In this document: piece by piece, positions 11,683 through 24,700 of the stretch | Position numbering within the stretch: position 1 is the first letter of the stretch | Layout of the letters: every line of letters begins with the position of its first letter | NCBI GenBank assembly: GCA_026874595.1 | Contig: CM049317.1 | Span: 66,630,618 to 66,694,617 of the forward strand | Direction: 5' to 3' | DNA length: 64,000 nt | Source: Sipunculus nudus | Lineage: Eukaryota; Annelida; Sipuncula; Golfingiida; Sipunculidae | Made by a program: the position numbers and the translations under genes | The notes under the pieces: generated by a model | Databases searched by the model: none | Seen by the model: the letters and a program-made list of their open reading frames with translations, nothing else | Told to the model about the DNA's origin: nothing

Positions 11683-12775
11683 CAGAATGGATCCAGGTTC
11701 CTGCAGTTGTCGCTACTCTGGCTTCAGGAGGGACCCTTCTTCTACTGGTGATTGTTTTCTTGATTTCGAGATGCTGTTCAAGAAAGCATAAACACAAAGC
11801 GCAGCCAACTAGGTTAGGTGAAATTGAGAATAACGAACTTTGGAAAAACCTGACGAGTTAGACGTATCTGATATCTTCAACGTTAATTATAGTGGTTTCG
11901 CATTAGCAGGGATGCAAATGATCCAATATCTTTGATAGATTACTTGCTCATAAAGCCATTTAATGGAAAAATGTGGCATGTTACACCATGAAAAAAAGTC
12001 ATAACATTCATTATATATTTAAAGTGTATTTCGAGATTACTCTTAAAGATTTAAAGTTCTATTCCAATACTCATCTGCCACTCCTGAATAATATTTCCTA
12101 TCGTATTAATTTTTTTAAATACCGCTATTTTTTTTACTTAATCGATATTTACTTAAGTGGAAATAGATGCAAATGCCAGGAGTTATGTTGTTCGTCCCTT
12201 AGGATGTACGTTATATCATAATTTGCTTTTATATTTGAAATAGAGAAACCGTTTGTGAGAAGGAAAACGCAAACGAGATTCCATCTCCATATATGCACGG
12301 TAGAGGAGTGTACAGCGAGGTGAACGATTGGAGGCCATTTCCACAGAAACTGGTACACCAACATCACCAAATATCGAGCAGAAAGTACCGGCCGCATCAT
12401 CAACACTCCATACCGAGAAGGCCCAGAACGGGCTCCAAATCCAGCATTCACACTCTAAATGGCCCTATTGGGTACGGTCGTGAAAGTCGTGACATCAGAA
12501 GAGCAGGATCGAAAGCTAGTATGTCAGCAGTAAGCATGATGTGCTACCCGGCGCCGCCTCCCCCTCTATCTGAAACTAACCTGCCTCGGGTTCATTCATT
12601 ATGCGGCATGCGGCAGCTTCCTTCTCCACCTAGATGTACCAAATGTCAGACAACAACGTCAACATGTTTATCAGATTCCGAAGAGCCAGATTTTACTGAT
12701 GATTCTACAACTACCAGCAACAGTTTTAGTATACATAACAGTGGCTTTGTTTTTAATGCCCACGACATATTGTAA
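7829..12775 (+). CDS. Gene A: two-CTLD type I transmembrane receptor, 8 exons, 512 aa
   Basis: Exons: 7829-7898, 8704-8913, 9122-9226, 9532-9759, 9937-10113, 10706-10795, 11686-11812, 12244-12775. Joined length is 1539 bases, an intact frame. Introns 1-6 are phase 1 and intron 7 phase 2, and all borders are GT-AG. The product has a signal peptide (1-22), an atypical CTLD1 (24-128) lacking the usual first strand and first Cys, CTLD2 (129-264), a stalk with an NGT sequon (264-293), a membrane span (about 299-321, PAVVATLASGGTLLLLVIVF) and a 190-residue cytoplasmic side. The CTLD motifs W-I-G-L, C-x(n)-W-x-P-x-x-C and F-I-C-L are present, but the Ca-binding EPN/QPD and WND motifs are not, so calcium-dependent sugar binding is unlikely. 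The tail has RQLPSPP (459-465). Gene B has the same architecture. I know no named orthologue; a role in recognition or immunity is inferred. Confidence 0.87.
8339..8387. repeat. (TA)n microsatellite in gene A intron 1
   Basis: About 24 TA units in intron 1 of gene A. Confidence 0.95.
8704..8913 (+). CDS. Gene A exon 2: first half of CTLD1
   Basis: Acceptor ttcacag|ATTTT and donor GAA|gtaagt, both phase 1. It encodes helix-1-like AHTICSEQG, then NEIGINL and the KYWKWASGQP core, which correspond to the 'A-x-x-x-C', 'I-G-L' and 'W-x-W-x-x-G' parts of a CTLD. The usual N-terminal Cys/W segment is absent. Confidence 0.85.
9122..9226 (+). CDS. Gene A exon 3: second half of CTLD1
   Basis: Encodes GNCANVENGHVYEHSCWLRT then KAVCQYKG. 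The three cysteines fit the C-terminal disulfide loop of a CTLD. The position of the WND calcium motif holds VYEHSC instead. Acceptor ctcgcag, donor gtaagc. Confidence 0.85.
9532..9759 (+). CDS. Gene A exon 4: first half of CTLD2
   Basis: Starts with the Cys-rich CTNNCGRYC, then ICFGVHPGQYTWFEAQHIC, RTGGKLL and ETWIGLVRGQW. This is the textbook long-form CTLD start through the W-I-G-L strand. Donor GGAG|gtaggt, phase 1. Confidence 0.87.
9937..10113 (+). CDS. Gene A exon 5: second half of CTLD2
   Basis: Encodes SIPDKLPLLWDKWKA, then HTCAILILENKASHW, KPETCQ and QFICLK. The final 'W-x-P-x-x-C...F-I-C' closes the domain. HWKPETC stands where WND would be in a sugar-binding CTLD. Donor AAAT|gtaagt, phase 1. 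Confidence 0.85.
10706..10795 (+). CDS. Gene A exon 6: Thr/Ser-rich stalk
   Basis: Found by frame logic: joining exon 5 directly to exon 7 would create a TAA at the junction, and this 90-base phase 1-1 exon removes it. It encodes SRNEFTTRPTTEYSTVFVSH then PTNGTMFLMI, with one NGT glycosylation sequon. Borders gtcag|CTCG and ATAG|gttggt match the gene B stalk exon. Confidence 0.8.
11635..11680. repeat. (TA)n tract at the splice acceptor of gene A exon 7
   Basis: About 23 TA units end five bases before the acceptor AG (ttaacag|AA), taking the place of a normal pyrimidine tract. The (TA)n also keeps an open frame (Tyr-Ile repeats) into the membrane exon, so retained-intron transcripts would not stop at once. 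Confidence 0.9.
11686..11812 (+). CDS. Gene A exon 7: membrane segment
   Basis: Encodes E/W-IQVPAVVATLASGGTLLL, then LVIVFLISRCCSRKHKHKAQ: a 23-residue hydrophobic helix with a central S-G-G-T and a Cys/Arg/Lys stop-transfer. No charged residue lies inside the span. Ends phase 2 at ACTAG|gttagg, completing AGA (Arg) with exon 8. Confidence 0.87.
12244..12775 (+). CDS. Gene A exon 8: cytoplasmic tail
   Basis: A 532-base terminal exon ending at TAA. Features: YSEV near its start, basic IPRRPRTGSKS, SMMCYPAPPPPL, RVHSL, the SH3-ligand-like RQLPSPP, and an acidic Ser-rich end (DSEEPDFTDDS) with C-terminal HDIL. It aligns along its whole length with gene B exon 8 and in its first three quarters with the tail exons of U1-U3. 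Confidence 0.87.
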
Positions 12776-13938
12776 TTAATTGAAAAATGCCATAGGTTAA
12801 ATAGGTATCAACTACATAAAAATATAGCCTAAACAATACTGTACTTTATAAGTTAGAACCGAATGTGATTTCGGATTCTTATGATTAAATATTTCTAACG
12901 GCATCATTTGATATTCTTATGCATCTGGATATCTTATATAAATTGTAGTTTTTTTTTTAAACTAGTAGTGCAGTATACACAATTAGTATATGCGCGAGTA
13001 TACTTTTTTCCAAAGTAACCTAAAGGGTTTATTGTCACCTTTATTATGATTACATTATAGTTTATACGACACCCAGCCATGCATCTAACTCCTATATAAA
13101 TTCCTTTTAATATCTCATGAGGTGGTGGTTGTTTACCTTAGTAAATAGCAAAATTTAGATCAGCTAAAGATGCTAAACGTGTGCACAGGTTGAAGGTTAT
13201 AATATCGTGTCGACGACAGGAGTGAAACTATGTTCCTTTGTATTAATGAGTTTGATGTACAGCCAGTAAAGCAAGCACAAAAGAAAACCTTACTTATGTA
13301 TAATATAAATATGGTACCTGCATTTGTAAATAGAGGGCAGGATGATTATTTGCAGGATGGAGTGGAAAAAAAATATAAAAAAAATAATCTTGTATAATAT
13401 TCTGTACAAAATTCTCGCATGAATATTATTGGAAATATTACATTATGGTGTATAATACCAACTTGGATAGAACATTTTTGTAAAAGAAAATGTATTATTT
13501 TATTGTAATTTAAACGAGAAGAAAACATAGGTTATCGCACAAGGAAATGCGTGACACTATAGAAACATCAGATAATATCGTGACTGATGAAACAACAAAA
13601 ATACTATAATACCAGAAAGAAAAAAAAAAAAACACTTTTTTTTTCATTACACACAAATGGGCAATATATGACAGAGATGATTTTATAAGAGCCGGGGGGG
13701 GGGGGGGGTACACACAGAGGATATTCATACCACTTAAATTCATATTCAAATAAATGCCTATGTCCGACTAAAGGTCGTGCAAGTACAATAAACAAGAGGG
13801 CAACCTTATTATTTTAGATTGAAACTTTTAAGGAAGGCCGATCCTCATAGTAAACATGAAATATGCATAAAAGTATCTTGTTCCAGTGTACTTATGTCAT
13901 TATAGCGAGTGTATGGGCTGGCGAATAGCTGACCCAAA

Positions 13939-14022
<84 letters not shown>
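12776..14022 (+). other. 3' flank of gene A, paralogous to the 3' flank of gene B
   Basis: Landmarks shared with 30628-32290 include 'attatagtttat-cgaca' near 13063 and 30880, 'tataatat..aaatatg' near 13300 and 31128, and 'gagaagaaa-cataggtt' near 13515 and 32050. An ATTAAA at 12884-12889 could serve as poly(A) signal. The segment includes a poly(A)/poly(G) low-complexity patch (13620-13708) and a (TA)n(GA)n tract (13941-14022). No gene seen. Confidence 0.55.
13941..14022. repeat. (TA)n(GA)n microsatellite
   Basis: About 22 TA units run straight into about 18 GA units; a compound dinucleotide tract. Confidence 0.95.
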
Positions 14023-14025
<3 letters not shown>

Positions 14026-16621
14026 ATATTCTCTCTGCGCAGATGATAGGAGCAGCTAGCTGCATTTGTTTGAATCTGTGTTTTGGTTACCTAGCCACTG
14101 CAAAGTTGCCAACACACGAGTCATTGTGATTGTTTCAGCCAGCGGGTACTTGTATTACATTTTAACTGCTTTCGTCGCTTGTACATCTGAATATCTCACG
14201 CAGACTGGCTGAGCCAGAGTTATTACATCTATTTTATACATACCCACTTTGAAGAGTGATGGTCTGATAAAGATAGCACTGAGATTAAGGGTTATAGTGT
14301 TGAAGTCTCGCCGAACTCAACTTAGGTGAGGACCTAAGAATATTAAGACTGATTTAATGGGAATATTTGTAGCCAATTGGAAGCTCACAAAAAATGCTGA
14401 CTGAATTAACCATGTTGGCTTTAAAAAAATCTCGGAAAGACCACCAATTACCACTGACGTTACTGGAAAAGACCTTAGTTTAGCGCGGGCGCTGACCATC
14501 CAAAAACCGGTGGAGTTTACCAGTCGATGAAATAATTGGTCGGAGTGCCGTAAATTATTTATTTAATAGCTGCGAGGTGGTAGTACCTATTCTAAACTTT
14601 GCGACACTGCAATGTAAGATTGATGGCTCTGATAGTGGGTGGAAGTATGTTTTAACCATTGCATCGACTGGGCCGGTCTAGATTTATAATGTCAGTAGAT
14701 ATGTTTTGAGTTGCACTGTGTTATATCTACATTAGCCCAATATGAAATAAATATTTAAATAAATCCCCAAATATAATGAATTCATCATTGTCAATGTTGT
14801 TTCTTTGTAAAAATAGGATATATGATTCCGCATATATTATTAATTGTATATAATGGGACATTTATCGGGAAATTGCCTTACAGGGAACTGTACTGACCGA
14901 GACTTTGTATCCCAATACTCTATTCAATATAAGCACATGGAGCAATCATAATTATCATTTCATTCAACATGTAGAATGTAGAGAAGTCCAGATTCTGGGT
15001 TGTGTCGGGCAGAGCCGTTTTCCCGGCATAGGAAAAGGTGACTTTGTTTGATTTGGTATAGGTTTCGTTTGCCTTTCTTTGTAATGTTCTATAGGTTTAA
15101 ATGTATGTTTTGTTCGATAATGAACAAAATAGAAAGGAAATAACTTTGTGTGGTGGGTGTTATTTGGCGATGCAATAATGTGACGCTATATTTTTTTGGT
15201 TAGAATAATGTTTAATTTACTTTAATTGGATTAACGGCGTGACTGAAAAAGCATTAGAAATAAAGATAAACTGAACGTCTCTCTCCTTTTCCTGGAAAGG
15301 TCTTATTTCCTTAATTAAAAGTGCTAGAGAGTTTAGTTTTCAAATATTTTCATTGCTTTTATACAAACATTTACATAACCCTATGATTAAGATTAATGAC
15401 TAATTTGTCTAACTTGTCTAATTAAGAATAGTTATCTAATGCATTATCAGTTAAAGGTCAAGTTGGGGGGTTTGTCTTCCATGAAAATGTCATTAATAAC
15501 AATAGGTACGTTGAAACATAATGACAAACATGTTGATTAAAAAGCGTAACCATCGTATTTCAGCAGAAGGGTTGATAGTTCACAATGGTTGATATGTCAC
15601 ATTGTGGTTATACTGGCAGTGTGGTTCTCCATATATTGTTAAATTAATAAAGTTCTTAATACTCAATCGAAAGGTGAGTGGATTCAAGTACTGAGGTAGG
15701 ATCGGGGTTTAGAAAAAGCATGTTGCTCATGACATTGCGTATGAAACAAAAACACGAGATATATTGGGGATATCACAATTTGCAAATCAATATTAATACG
15801 TATGACCTGAGTGACGTTTAAGTTATAATTGTAACCCAAGATGTTAAAATATCTAATTGATATAATAAGATGTATCTAAGTTTAAGGCATGTTGAGAATA
15901 TCTAAATGTCTAAACTAAATATGTATTCAAGGAAAAAAGTTAGCAGCAATGTATCAATTAATATAATAGAGTAAATGATTTATACATAGGATGTCAAATT
16001 GAATTTGAATAAATTTGCAGTTTGAAGAAAATGTAATGTCTAAAGCCTAATGACTATTGGAAGTCCTTGCTGACGAAAGAGGGATGGTTTGTACTCTGCC
16101 CCGAACGTTTGAAGATTGAGCTAAAGTTAAACTTGGGCCAACGTGATACTTTTAAACATTTACATAAAGGAAAAGATACGTCCCTTTTCGATGAATATAC
16201 GTGTTGAGTTGAAGCTCTATTTTGCAATGGAATATTTAATAGGTATCGAGAGGAAAGTGTGTGTATATATACATGTGTATATGCATATATATGCGTGTGT
16301 ATATAAAATATGAGCTCTCATACTACCTAGAACTTTACGAACAATTTTAATTAAAATTAAACAAAACTTGCATGTTATACATTTGTAATATGGCAAAATG
16401 CTGATGCGAGTTTTCAAGGAAAAAAGATATGTTAACGCTCATTTTGAAAAAGTAGTCACGTAAACATACACAAATGTTTATTTTTATAAATGTTTCAGTA
16501 TATTATTATAGGTAACCTCTAATGTATATGAAACACTCTTGCACCTGATTAGTTATTCTGTGAAGACGAGTAGTTCATAACATACGGAAATCAGTCCCAT
16601 AACGAAAATAAGGACCACAAC
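14023..16621 (+). other. Intergenic region and upstream block of gene B
   Basis: The later part (from about 15200) aligns in patches with the gene A upstream block, for example 'aaaggtcaagttg' near 15453 and 6830, and the leader 'cagtcccataacgaaaa' near 16590. No coding exon was recognised in 14023-16621. Confidence 0.5.
16490..16621 (+). promoter_or_regulatory. Candidate proximal promoter/5' leader of gene B
   Basis: Conserved counterpart of 7690-7828 and 1845-1960: 'tttcagtatattatta' near 16494, 'ttgcacctgattagttattc' near 16539 (very close to the gene 0 copy near 1893), then the leader before ATG 16622. Call by conservation only. Confidence 0.25.
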
Positions 16622-16691
16622 ATGGCATGGACAGTTTTTGTGTTGGCTCTACTTTTGAAATGCATGGTAACAGGAGTGTCTAGCAACCGAG
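16622..16691 (+). CDS. Gene B exon 1: signal peptide
   Basis: 70 bases encoding MAWTVFVLALLLKCMVTGVS and three more residues. Donor CGAG|gtacta. Nearly the same protein sequence as gene A exon 1. Confidence 0.85.
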
Positions 16692-17622
16692 GTACTATCA
16701 GTATTTTTTTTTCTTTTATAAATGAACATATAATGTATTAGCTGAGCAACGAACAGCAGTCATACACTCCAAGGTCTTACCCACATATTAGGTAATAACC
16801 AATATTTAACTTTGCTGTTATATTCAGCTGAATTATTATGGTAAATTTATATTAACTAATCTTGCCCTTTATCGCATTACTGCTTTCTGTTTAGAATTGT
16901 ATTTATTGAGTATTTTTGCATAAAAAGAAATACCACAATGAAAGAAAAATGTAAGTTGTTTTATTAGTAAAACTGCAACAATATATTTCTCTTAATACAA
17001 TAATGTTTGTACATTGACCTTTTTATATTTCTAAATCGAGAATTAATTGCTTTTTATCAAACTGACCTAGAGGTATAGGTGTGCTTATCATCAAATTATT
17101 CTTAATAAATCGAACCATGAATCGGATGGGTTTTAATATACAGCAACTGGTATAATGTTTAAATTAAGATAGAATGATGTTTTATTTTTATATATAATTT
17201 GATTATTCAAAGCACTTTAAAGTTTATCTATTTGTTATATTTGCAGTATGGAAAAGTAAAAAAAAACAGCCATTTTGTAGTCCTTATAACTGAACACGGG
17301 TTTTTCTTTGGCGGCAATTTGAGGACAGAAACATTTAATGCAAAATAAAATTTTGTAAAATTCATATTTTTTTTTCACAGATTTCATAGTTATGGTTGAC
17401 AGACTTCAAGAGGCCCCGGACCTTTGTTCCGAACAGGGGTTTTATTTACCCTCAGCTTCTAACCAGCTGGAAATAGTACGTCTGGAGAAAATCATGAAAG
17501 GAAGAGCAATGAAAGAAATCGGAATTAACCTCATATTTGAGAGACATAAACATTGGAAATGGGCATCTAATAAGCTCACAGCAGGAAAAAGTGGGTAACA
17601 TATATCTCAATATCACATTCGT

Positions 17623-17669
<47 letters not shown>

Positions 17670-20600
17670 GCTTGTTATTTACAAAATAAATGCCAAGTTG
17701 TGTTCTACCTGCGCTTCTAGTGACCTTTTTTTTTAAAGTTCGTTACGGATCCATTATCAAATAGAATATCTTATGCTTTAATGAAAGAACACCTTGACAT
17801 TAAGTTTTGTTTTGTTTCTTTGCGCAGAAGTCATAAGCAGAAAAAAGGGTAATTGTGCCTATATACGACGAGGACAAACATATCAAAATGATTGTTGGCT
17901 TCGGACCCAAGCTGTGTGCCAGTACAAAGGTTAGCATGATCAAACAATGTCCTGTAATGAAAGCTCATGACATACCAACCTTAAGTTGATTTATCTTTTT
18001 CCAAATACAGCTCGCTTATCAAATACGAGCGCGATGGTTTCCATATAAACACGACTTTGTCGGATGTTCCCTTCTATGAAGCGGTATCACACATACAATT
18101 TATTAACAATATACACTTTTCGTAAATGATATGTTTACATAAAAGACACAATTAAAATATAATTTAGGTTATTTATAGTTAATAATACCGAAGTGTAAAG
18201 GTATAATCGGCCTAATTTAAATTTTATTAATAACTTATGCTTTGATACGACACACCATTGTATTTGAACAATATTATGTATAAGCAAAACTAAAATTAAT
18301 ATAGGATGCATTCGTAATTGTGGAAAATACTGCCTCAAAAAGAGAAATATTTGCTTTCGTGTACAAACGGGCACATACTCCTCATGGTTTGGGGCCAACG
18401 ACATATGCAGGCGCAAAGGAGGAAAGCTTCTTGAGGGCGAGGAGGAAATAAAATATTGGGAAAGCAAGTTATATGACGGTGAAACTTGGATCGGCCTTGT
18501 ACTTGGTCAATGGCACTTTATTTCAGAAAATGGAGGTAGGTTTATTGTCTCTAAAACAATAACTTATCTTTTAAAGATGACAGTTGGAAATGTATACCAG
18601 TTTGATCTTGGGTGGTGTTATGATATTCGGGTGTACGATTGTGAACTTGCTTTAATTGTGAATTACATTTTTGTTAATAACTACTTTAGACATGAATATT
18701 CAAGCTGTCCAGTGTTCCTTGTCATCAATTCCAGACAAAATACCAGTGCTATGGGACCACTGGAAAGCGAACACTCCCAAATACCAATGGGATAGCAACA
18801 GTAAACGTGTATGCGGCATGCTAATCCTTGAAAAAAATGTTTCACACTGGGAACCTTCATCATGTCAAAGTATTGTCTCCTTTATTTGTCTCAAATGTAA
18901 GTGTGCTCCCAGTGTAATTTATGGTCTCTCTGTCTGTCAAAAACATCCAGGAAACTTAGAGTAGTTCATTACTAGAGCTAACGTGGTGTACTGACCAGCG
19001 AAAGATAACAAATGTGATTATATCGCAGGCATGTAATGAAACAAGGGTAAATTGTTCTTTCAAACTAAAGTTTTTTAAATCATCACTAATCTGTATCAAC
19101 AACGATTATATTTAGTTGGAAGGTTGGGCCCTGTTTGGCTTTATCAAGAGAATACAGTGATTTGTATGTGTGTATGTCTAAAGGTGTTCATTGTGTTATT
19201 ATAATGATTTTATCAGCTTCCCAAGAAAAATCTACTCGTTTACCGACCATTGAGGATGAAACTACATTACCCGTTGTAAATGGTACTAGGTTCGTCATGT
19301 TAGGTTGGTCATATTATACATATACATTGATATTTTTTTCATTGGGTTCGATTAACTGTTGTCAATGATTTGTGTGGCCTTTCCTCTCTTTCCGTTCCTT
19401 CTTGACAAGATGGTTGCTTTTAAATTGAACAGATCTGGGTCTTGGTTTAGAGATTTATTTAACATGGTAGTACATGATAATTACAAGTCGAGATATTTCG
19501 TGAGAGTATTCATGTAATTAGCTTTATAGTGCTATTTGTAAGTGAATTTAGACTGTGGACCACCACAGACCCCCCCCCCCCCCCCGCCCCTCACCCCCCT
19601 CCTTAGACACAAATTTACTTAGTTTTCTGTAAGCGAGGATAATTAGCTGTCATAATATGCATGTTTGCCATCGAATTGATGGAGGGAGTGAGCCCCAGAG
19701 CCGTTGCCACGGCACCGCATAAGCGGAAACCAGGAATTAAAGAAAAACTCATATATTTGTGACTAAACTCCATAAAACATAATCCAAGTGAGTATAAATG
19801 TGTATTGAAAGCTTCAAAGTTGATTAAAAATAAAAAAAAAACTTGGTTCATATTAAGTAATGATCATGAAAAATAAGCTCTGTTGCCATGGCCCTGGTGT
19901 AATACGGAGCAATTAGTATTTGAGAACATGTAGGTGTATTGTTTCTAACATCATCAAAGAACAATCTGTGTGTTTAGATCATTATGGTTTAAATTTTCTG
20001 GGTCATGACAAATATGATATATTTCAGTTAAGTTCACATTCATGCAAAATCATGGCCGTTGTTGTAACAACTTACTCGCAGAAAATCACCATAAACATGA
20101 TTGACGTACAACATACGGGTAGACCATATAGCTTCTGACCCAGCATGGACCCCATTCACCTTTAGGCAATAATTGAAGTAACATTTTGTAGTTAACCAAG
20201 AACTTCTGCAATCGGAATATTCTTGCTTGCCATTGATACATTAGTCGTTGTGGCCAAGTGACCTGTTACAATGGCAATATAGTAAAGAAAAATGGTAAAA
20301 TCATATATTTGTTACCAAACCAAATTAAACATAATATGTGCCAAAGTATACATATGTGAAGCTGCCTGACCTAGGACATGCGGAATCTAGGTCTTTTAAC
20401 GTCATAGTCATGTAAAATCATGGTCGTTGCTGTGGCGACATAATAATAGAAACTCATCGAAGACATGCTTCACCTACAAAAAAAAATGTAGACGATGTGG
20501 ACTTTTAGCCGGCATGGACCCCGTCCCATTTCGGCAGTAATTGAAACCATGTTTTCTAGTAGGCCACAAACCTCAGCTTTCAGAATATGCTTGTGTGCCG

Positions 20601-20977
20601 TTTATCCAGGTCACAGTCGTGCAAAATCACAACGTAATGGTGGAAAATCATCACATGCACAATAGACTTACAAAAAAGGAGTAAACTATTCACAATCTGG
20701 GCCAGCATGGACCCCCCTCTGGTAAGCTGGAATTGTTACCACAATTTCTAGTTAACCTTGAACCTGAGCTCTCAGAATGTGCTTGCATGTACGCCATTGG
20801 TCTGCTTGGAGTTCTGGCATGTTACCATGTTAACATACAATAAAAATGCCATACTTTTAGTTAACTATGCAATACAAACCAATGAATATGTCTAGGTATA
20901 CCTTTTTTGAAGTTGCCAGGTCAAGTAGAATCCAAATCTGAAGTTGGGATGAGACCCGAACCTCAGTAAATATATTG

Positions 20978-21030
<53 letters not shown>

Positions 21031-21157
21031 GCACAGAAAAGTACGTTCATTGCCGGTGGGAACAAACTTTTCTGTGTATACCAGTTCCATCTCTATACAA
21101 TGAACAAGCATGCCTTTTCATACACAAACACACACACAAATATACATACATACATGA

Positions 21158-21198
<41 letters not shown>

Positions 21199-21709
21199 CA
21201 ATTAGCAATAAATGTATTAGCAATTCATGGATAAATATCATGCTTGTCCCAGGGTTATTTCTAATATAAAAGGGATTTTAACAATTCCTCTTGTTATAAG
21301 TAGTTCAGGTGTAACCGGCTTGAAGTTAGATTTTAGCAATACATATCTAATGAGTGTGGTGATGCTACACTTTTGCCATGGTAAATTTTAATATATAGGA
21401 ATAAGGTGACTTTAGTGTTGAGGGAGATTTAAACGATTTTGGTTCATAACAAGTGTGGCGAAATTATGGGACTGCCAGTGTTAGTTATAATTTTGCAAAA
21501 AAATGGAATATAAACATTACCATATGTGTTTTTATTTTAAGATATGTAGTCACTTTATGTAAGGGCTGAGTATCGGTCAGCCTGTTTAGGAACAATACGT
21601 ATTGTGAATCACTTAAAGCGATACCCGATACGTACTGACGTACGCTTATGTATCTGTGTGTATCATTTTCCGATTTAACCTCTGTGTTCATAAAAAATAG
21701 AAAAAAACA

Positions 21710-21761
<52 letters not shown>

Positions 21762-24700
21762 CGTCATTTTAAGCTCGCATATTCATGTCTTTCGAACCAT
21801 ATATGAGTGACGTCACTTGTCAATTTCGTGGGTTGGTAAACACTCATTTTAATATAGAGTTTGTCTTGTTGGGCCATCACGTATGCTCAATAAATGGCAT
21901 AATATATTTTATATTAAAAATTTGTTATAATCTTAATATAAATTTTATATTTAAGGATATCACTGTAAAATCTTACCCTCATATGCTGAATAGGCTATTT
22001 TATATTGGGTTTAGAGTTCAATATCGTTTTTAGTTCACTCTGTGAACTTATGCCATGGGGCAGCGTCCGCCGTCCACCGTCCACTGTCCACTGTCCAACG
22101 TCTGTTACCAAATATCTCAACAGCCACAGCAGCTACCTTCATGAAACTTTTCAGAATTATTGATCATGGGATGGACATGCAAAAATAAGCTTTTGGTGGC
22201 GCCACCTATGTTGACCTACTTTCTGCGGGATGAAATGGTCTTTTCAACTTCTTTCACGATAAGTCATAAAGTATTAATATTTTGGCCTTCATATCATAGT
22301 CAACTGTTCCTTAGAGGAAGGGGATTAATTTGAGTATAAATTCAGTCAAGTCATATTCAAGATGGCGTCTCTACGGAACTTCAAATTCTGTCGATAACAA
22401 AATATGACAGCTTGATGTGTTTTCTATGTATACATGATGTATTGTCTGTTACCAAATATCTTAGGAACTGCTGCAGCCTTCAGTTTCAAATTTCACAGGA
22501 ATATTAATCATGTGACTGCTAAATGATTTTGACCTCCAGGTGGCACCACCTGTGCTGACCTACTTTCTGCGGGGAAAAATGGTCTTTTCCACTTCTTCCA
22601 AGATAAGTCAAAAGTATTGATATTTTGGCCTTCATGTCATAGCCAACAGTTCCTTAGAGGAAGGGGAATAATTTGAGTATAAATTCAGTCAAGTCATTTT
22701 CAAGATGGCATCTCTACGTAACTTCAGATTCTGTCGATCGCTAAATATGACAGCTTGATGTGTTTCTATACATGTTGTATTGAATGCTAAATGATTTTGA
22801 CCTCTAGTCGGCGCCACCTGTGTTGACCTACTTTCTGCGGAAAAAAATTATCTTTTCCACTTCTTTCAGGATAAGTCACAAAGTATTAATATTTTGGCCT
22901 TCATATCATAGTCAGCAGTTCCTTAGAGGAAGGAGAATAATTTGTGTGTAAATTCAGTCAAATCATTTTCAAGATGGCATCTCTACAGAACTTCAAATTT
23001 TGAGGGTTGTAAAATTTAGCAACTTGATGTGTTTCCATACAGGATGTATTGTCTGTTACCAAATATTTTAGGAACTGCTGCAGCCTTCAGTTTCAAATTT
23101 CACAGGAATATTGATCATGTGACTGCCAGATGATTTTGACCTCCAGGTGGCGCCAGCTGTGTTGACCTACTTTCTGTGGGACAAAATGTCCCTTTCCACT
23201 TCTTTCAAGATAAGTCATAAAGTAATAATATTTTGGCCTTCATATTATAGTCAACAGATCCTTAGAGGAAGTGGAATAATTTTAGTATAAATTCAGTCAA
23301 TTCATTTTCAAGATGGCGTCTCTATGGAACTGTGTCGATTGCAAAATTTGACAGCTTGATGTGTTTCTATACATTATGTATTGTCTATTACTAACTATCT
23401 TAGGAACTGCATCATGTGACTGCTAAACAATTTGACCTGCAGGTGGCGCCACCTGTGTTTACCTACTTTCTACAGGTTGTAATGGTCTTTTCTGCTTTTT
23501 CCAAGATATGTCATAAAGTATAAATACTTTGGCTTTTATATCATAGTCAACAGTTCCTTAGAGGAAGAGGAATAATTGTATCCGCCAAAACAGAGTTTTG
23601 CGGATACCATGTTTTCAGCTGCACGCCGCCGCCGCCGCCGCGTAGGTGTCCGGAGAACTCCTCCGTAACCGCTGGGTGGAATTTTACGAAACCCAGGATT
23701 ATGTTTGGGTTACTTGTGAACTGCTGCGCCCCGATTTTGTTTTGAACTCTAACCTTTCCTCTACGCTCTGCGTCCGTTTGTGCGTCTGTTTCCACACATA
23801 AACCCACATATCTCGGGAACCGTTTGACCGATCAGGAAATTTTTTTTGCACAAATGTAGCCCTTGAAGAGCTTTATAACATACACAAAAAATGGTGGCGC
23901 CACCTGCAACCATGTTTGCACAGTGTCCATCTGTTCGTCTGCCTTGGGTTAAAATCACTCGTATCTCTGCATGACTTGACTAATTCACCTGAAATTCGGC
24001 ATGCATATACATCCTGGATAGCTTTTCTGATTTTATGACAGGTGGCGCCACCTACAATCAAGTTTAAGCAGCAGACATCCAAGCTCATATCTCGGGAAAC
24101 GTTTGACCGATAGGGCCAAAATTTTGCATGTTATAAATCTCACATAGCTCTTTATCAAACGCAAAACTGGTGGCGCCACCTGCAGCCATTTTGGCACAGC
24201 TCCCGTCTGTTTGTCTGCCATGGGATAAAATCACTCATATCTCGGCAGTGGTTTGACATATCTGCCTAAAATTTTGCAAGTTTATACATCCCCGACAGCT
24301 CTCTTCATTTTATGACAGGTGGCGCCACCTGCATTCTAGTTTATGCAGCAGATATCCAAGCTCATATCTTGGGAACCGTTTGACCGATTGGACCAAAGTT
24401 GTGCATGTGTATAGTTCTCACATAGCTCTTTATCATACGCTAAACTGGTGGCGCCACCTGCAACCCTTTTTTGCACAGCTTTCATCTGTTTGTCTGCCAA
24501 GGACAAAAATCACTCATATCTCGGCAGTGGTTTGACATATCTGCCTAAAATTTTGCAAGTTTATACATCCCCGACAGCTCTCTTCATTTTATGACAGGTG
24601 GCGCCACCTGCATTCTAGTTTATGCAGCAGATATCCAAGCTCATATCTTGGGAACCGTTTGACCGATTGGGCCAAAGTTGTGCATGTGTATAGTTCTCAC

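Noticed and set aside
11606-11797. Open frames through (TA)n tracts giving long Tyr-Ile runs (also 20857-21241)
   Set aside because: A dinucleotide tract is open in most frames by default. Only the + frame entering the membrane exon of gene A is of interest, and that is noted as a splice-site observation.
12293-12330. ITIM-type inhibitory motif at YSEV/YREV in the tails
   Set aside because: The residue two before Tyr is Gly or Glu, not Ile/Val/Leu/Ser, so the consensus is not met. A YxxV sorting motif remains possible but is too short to call.
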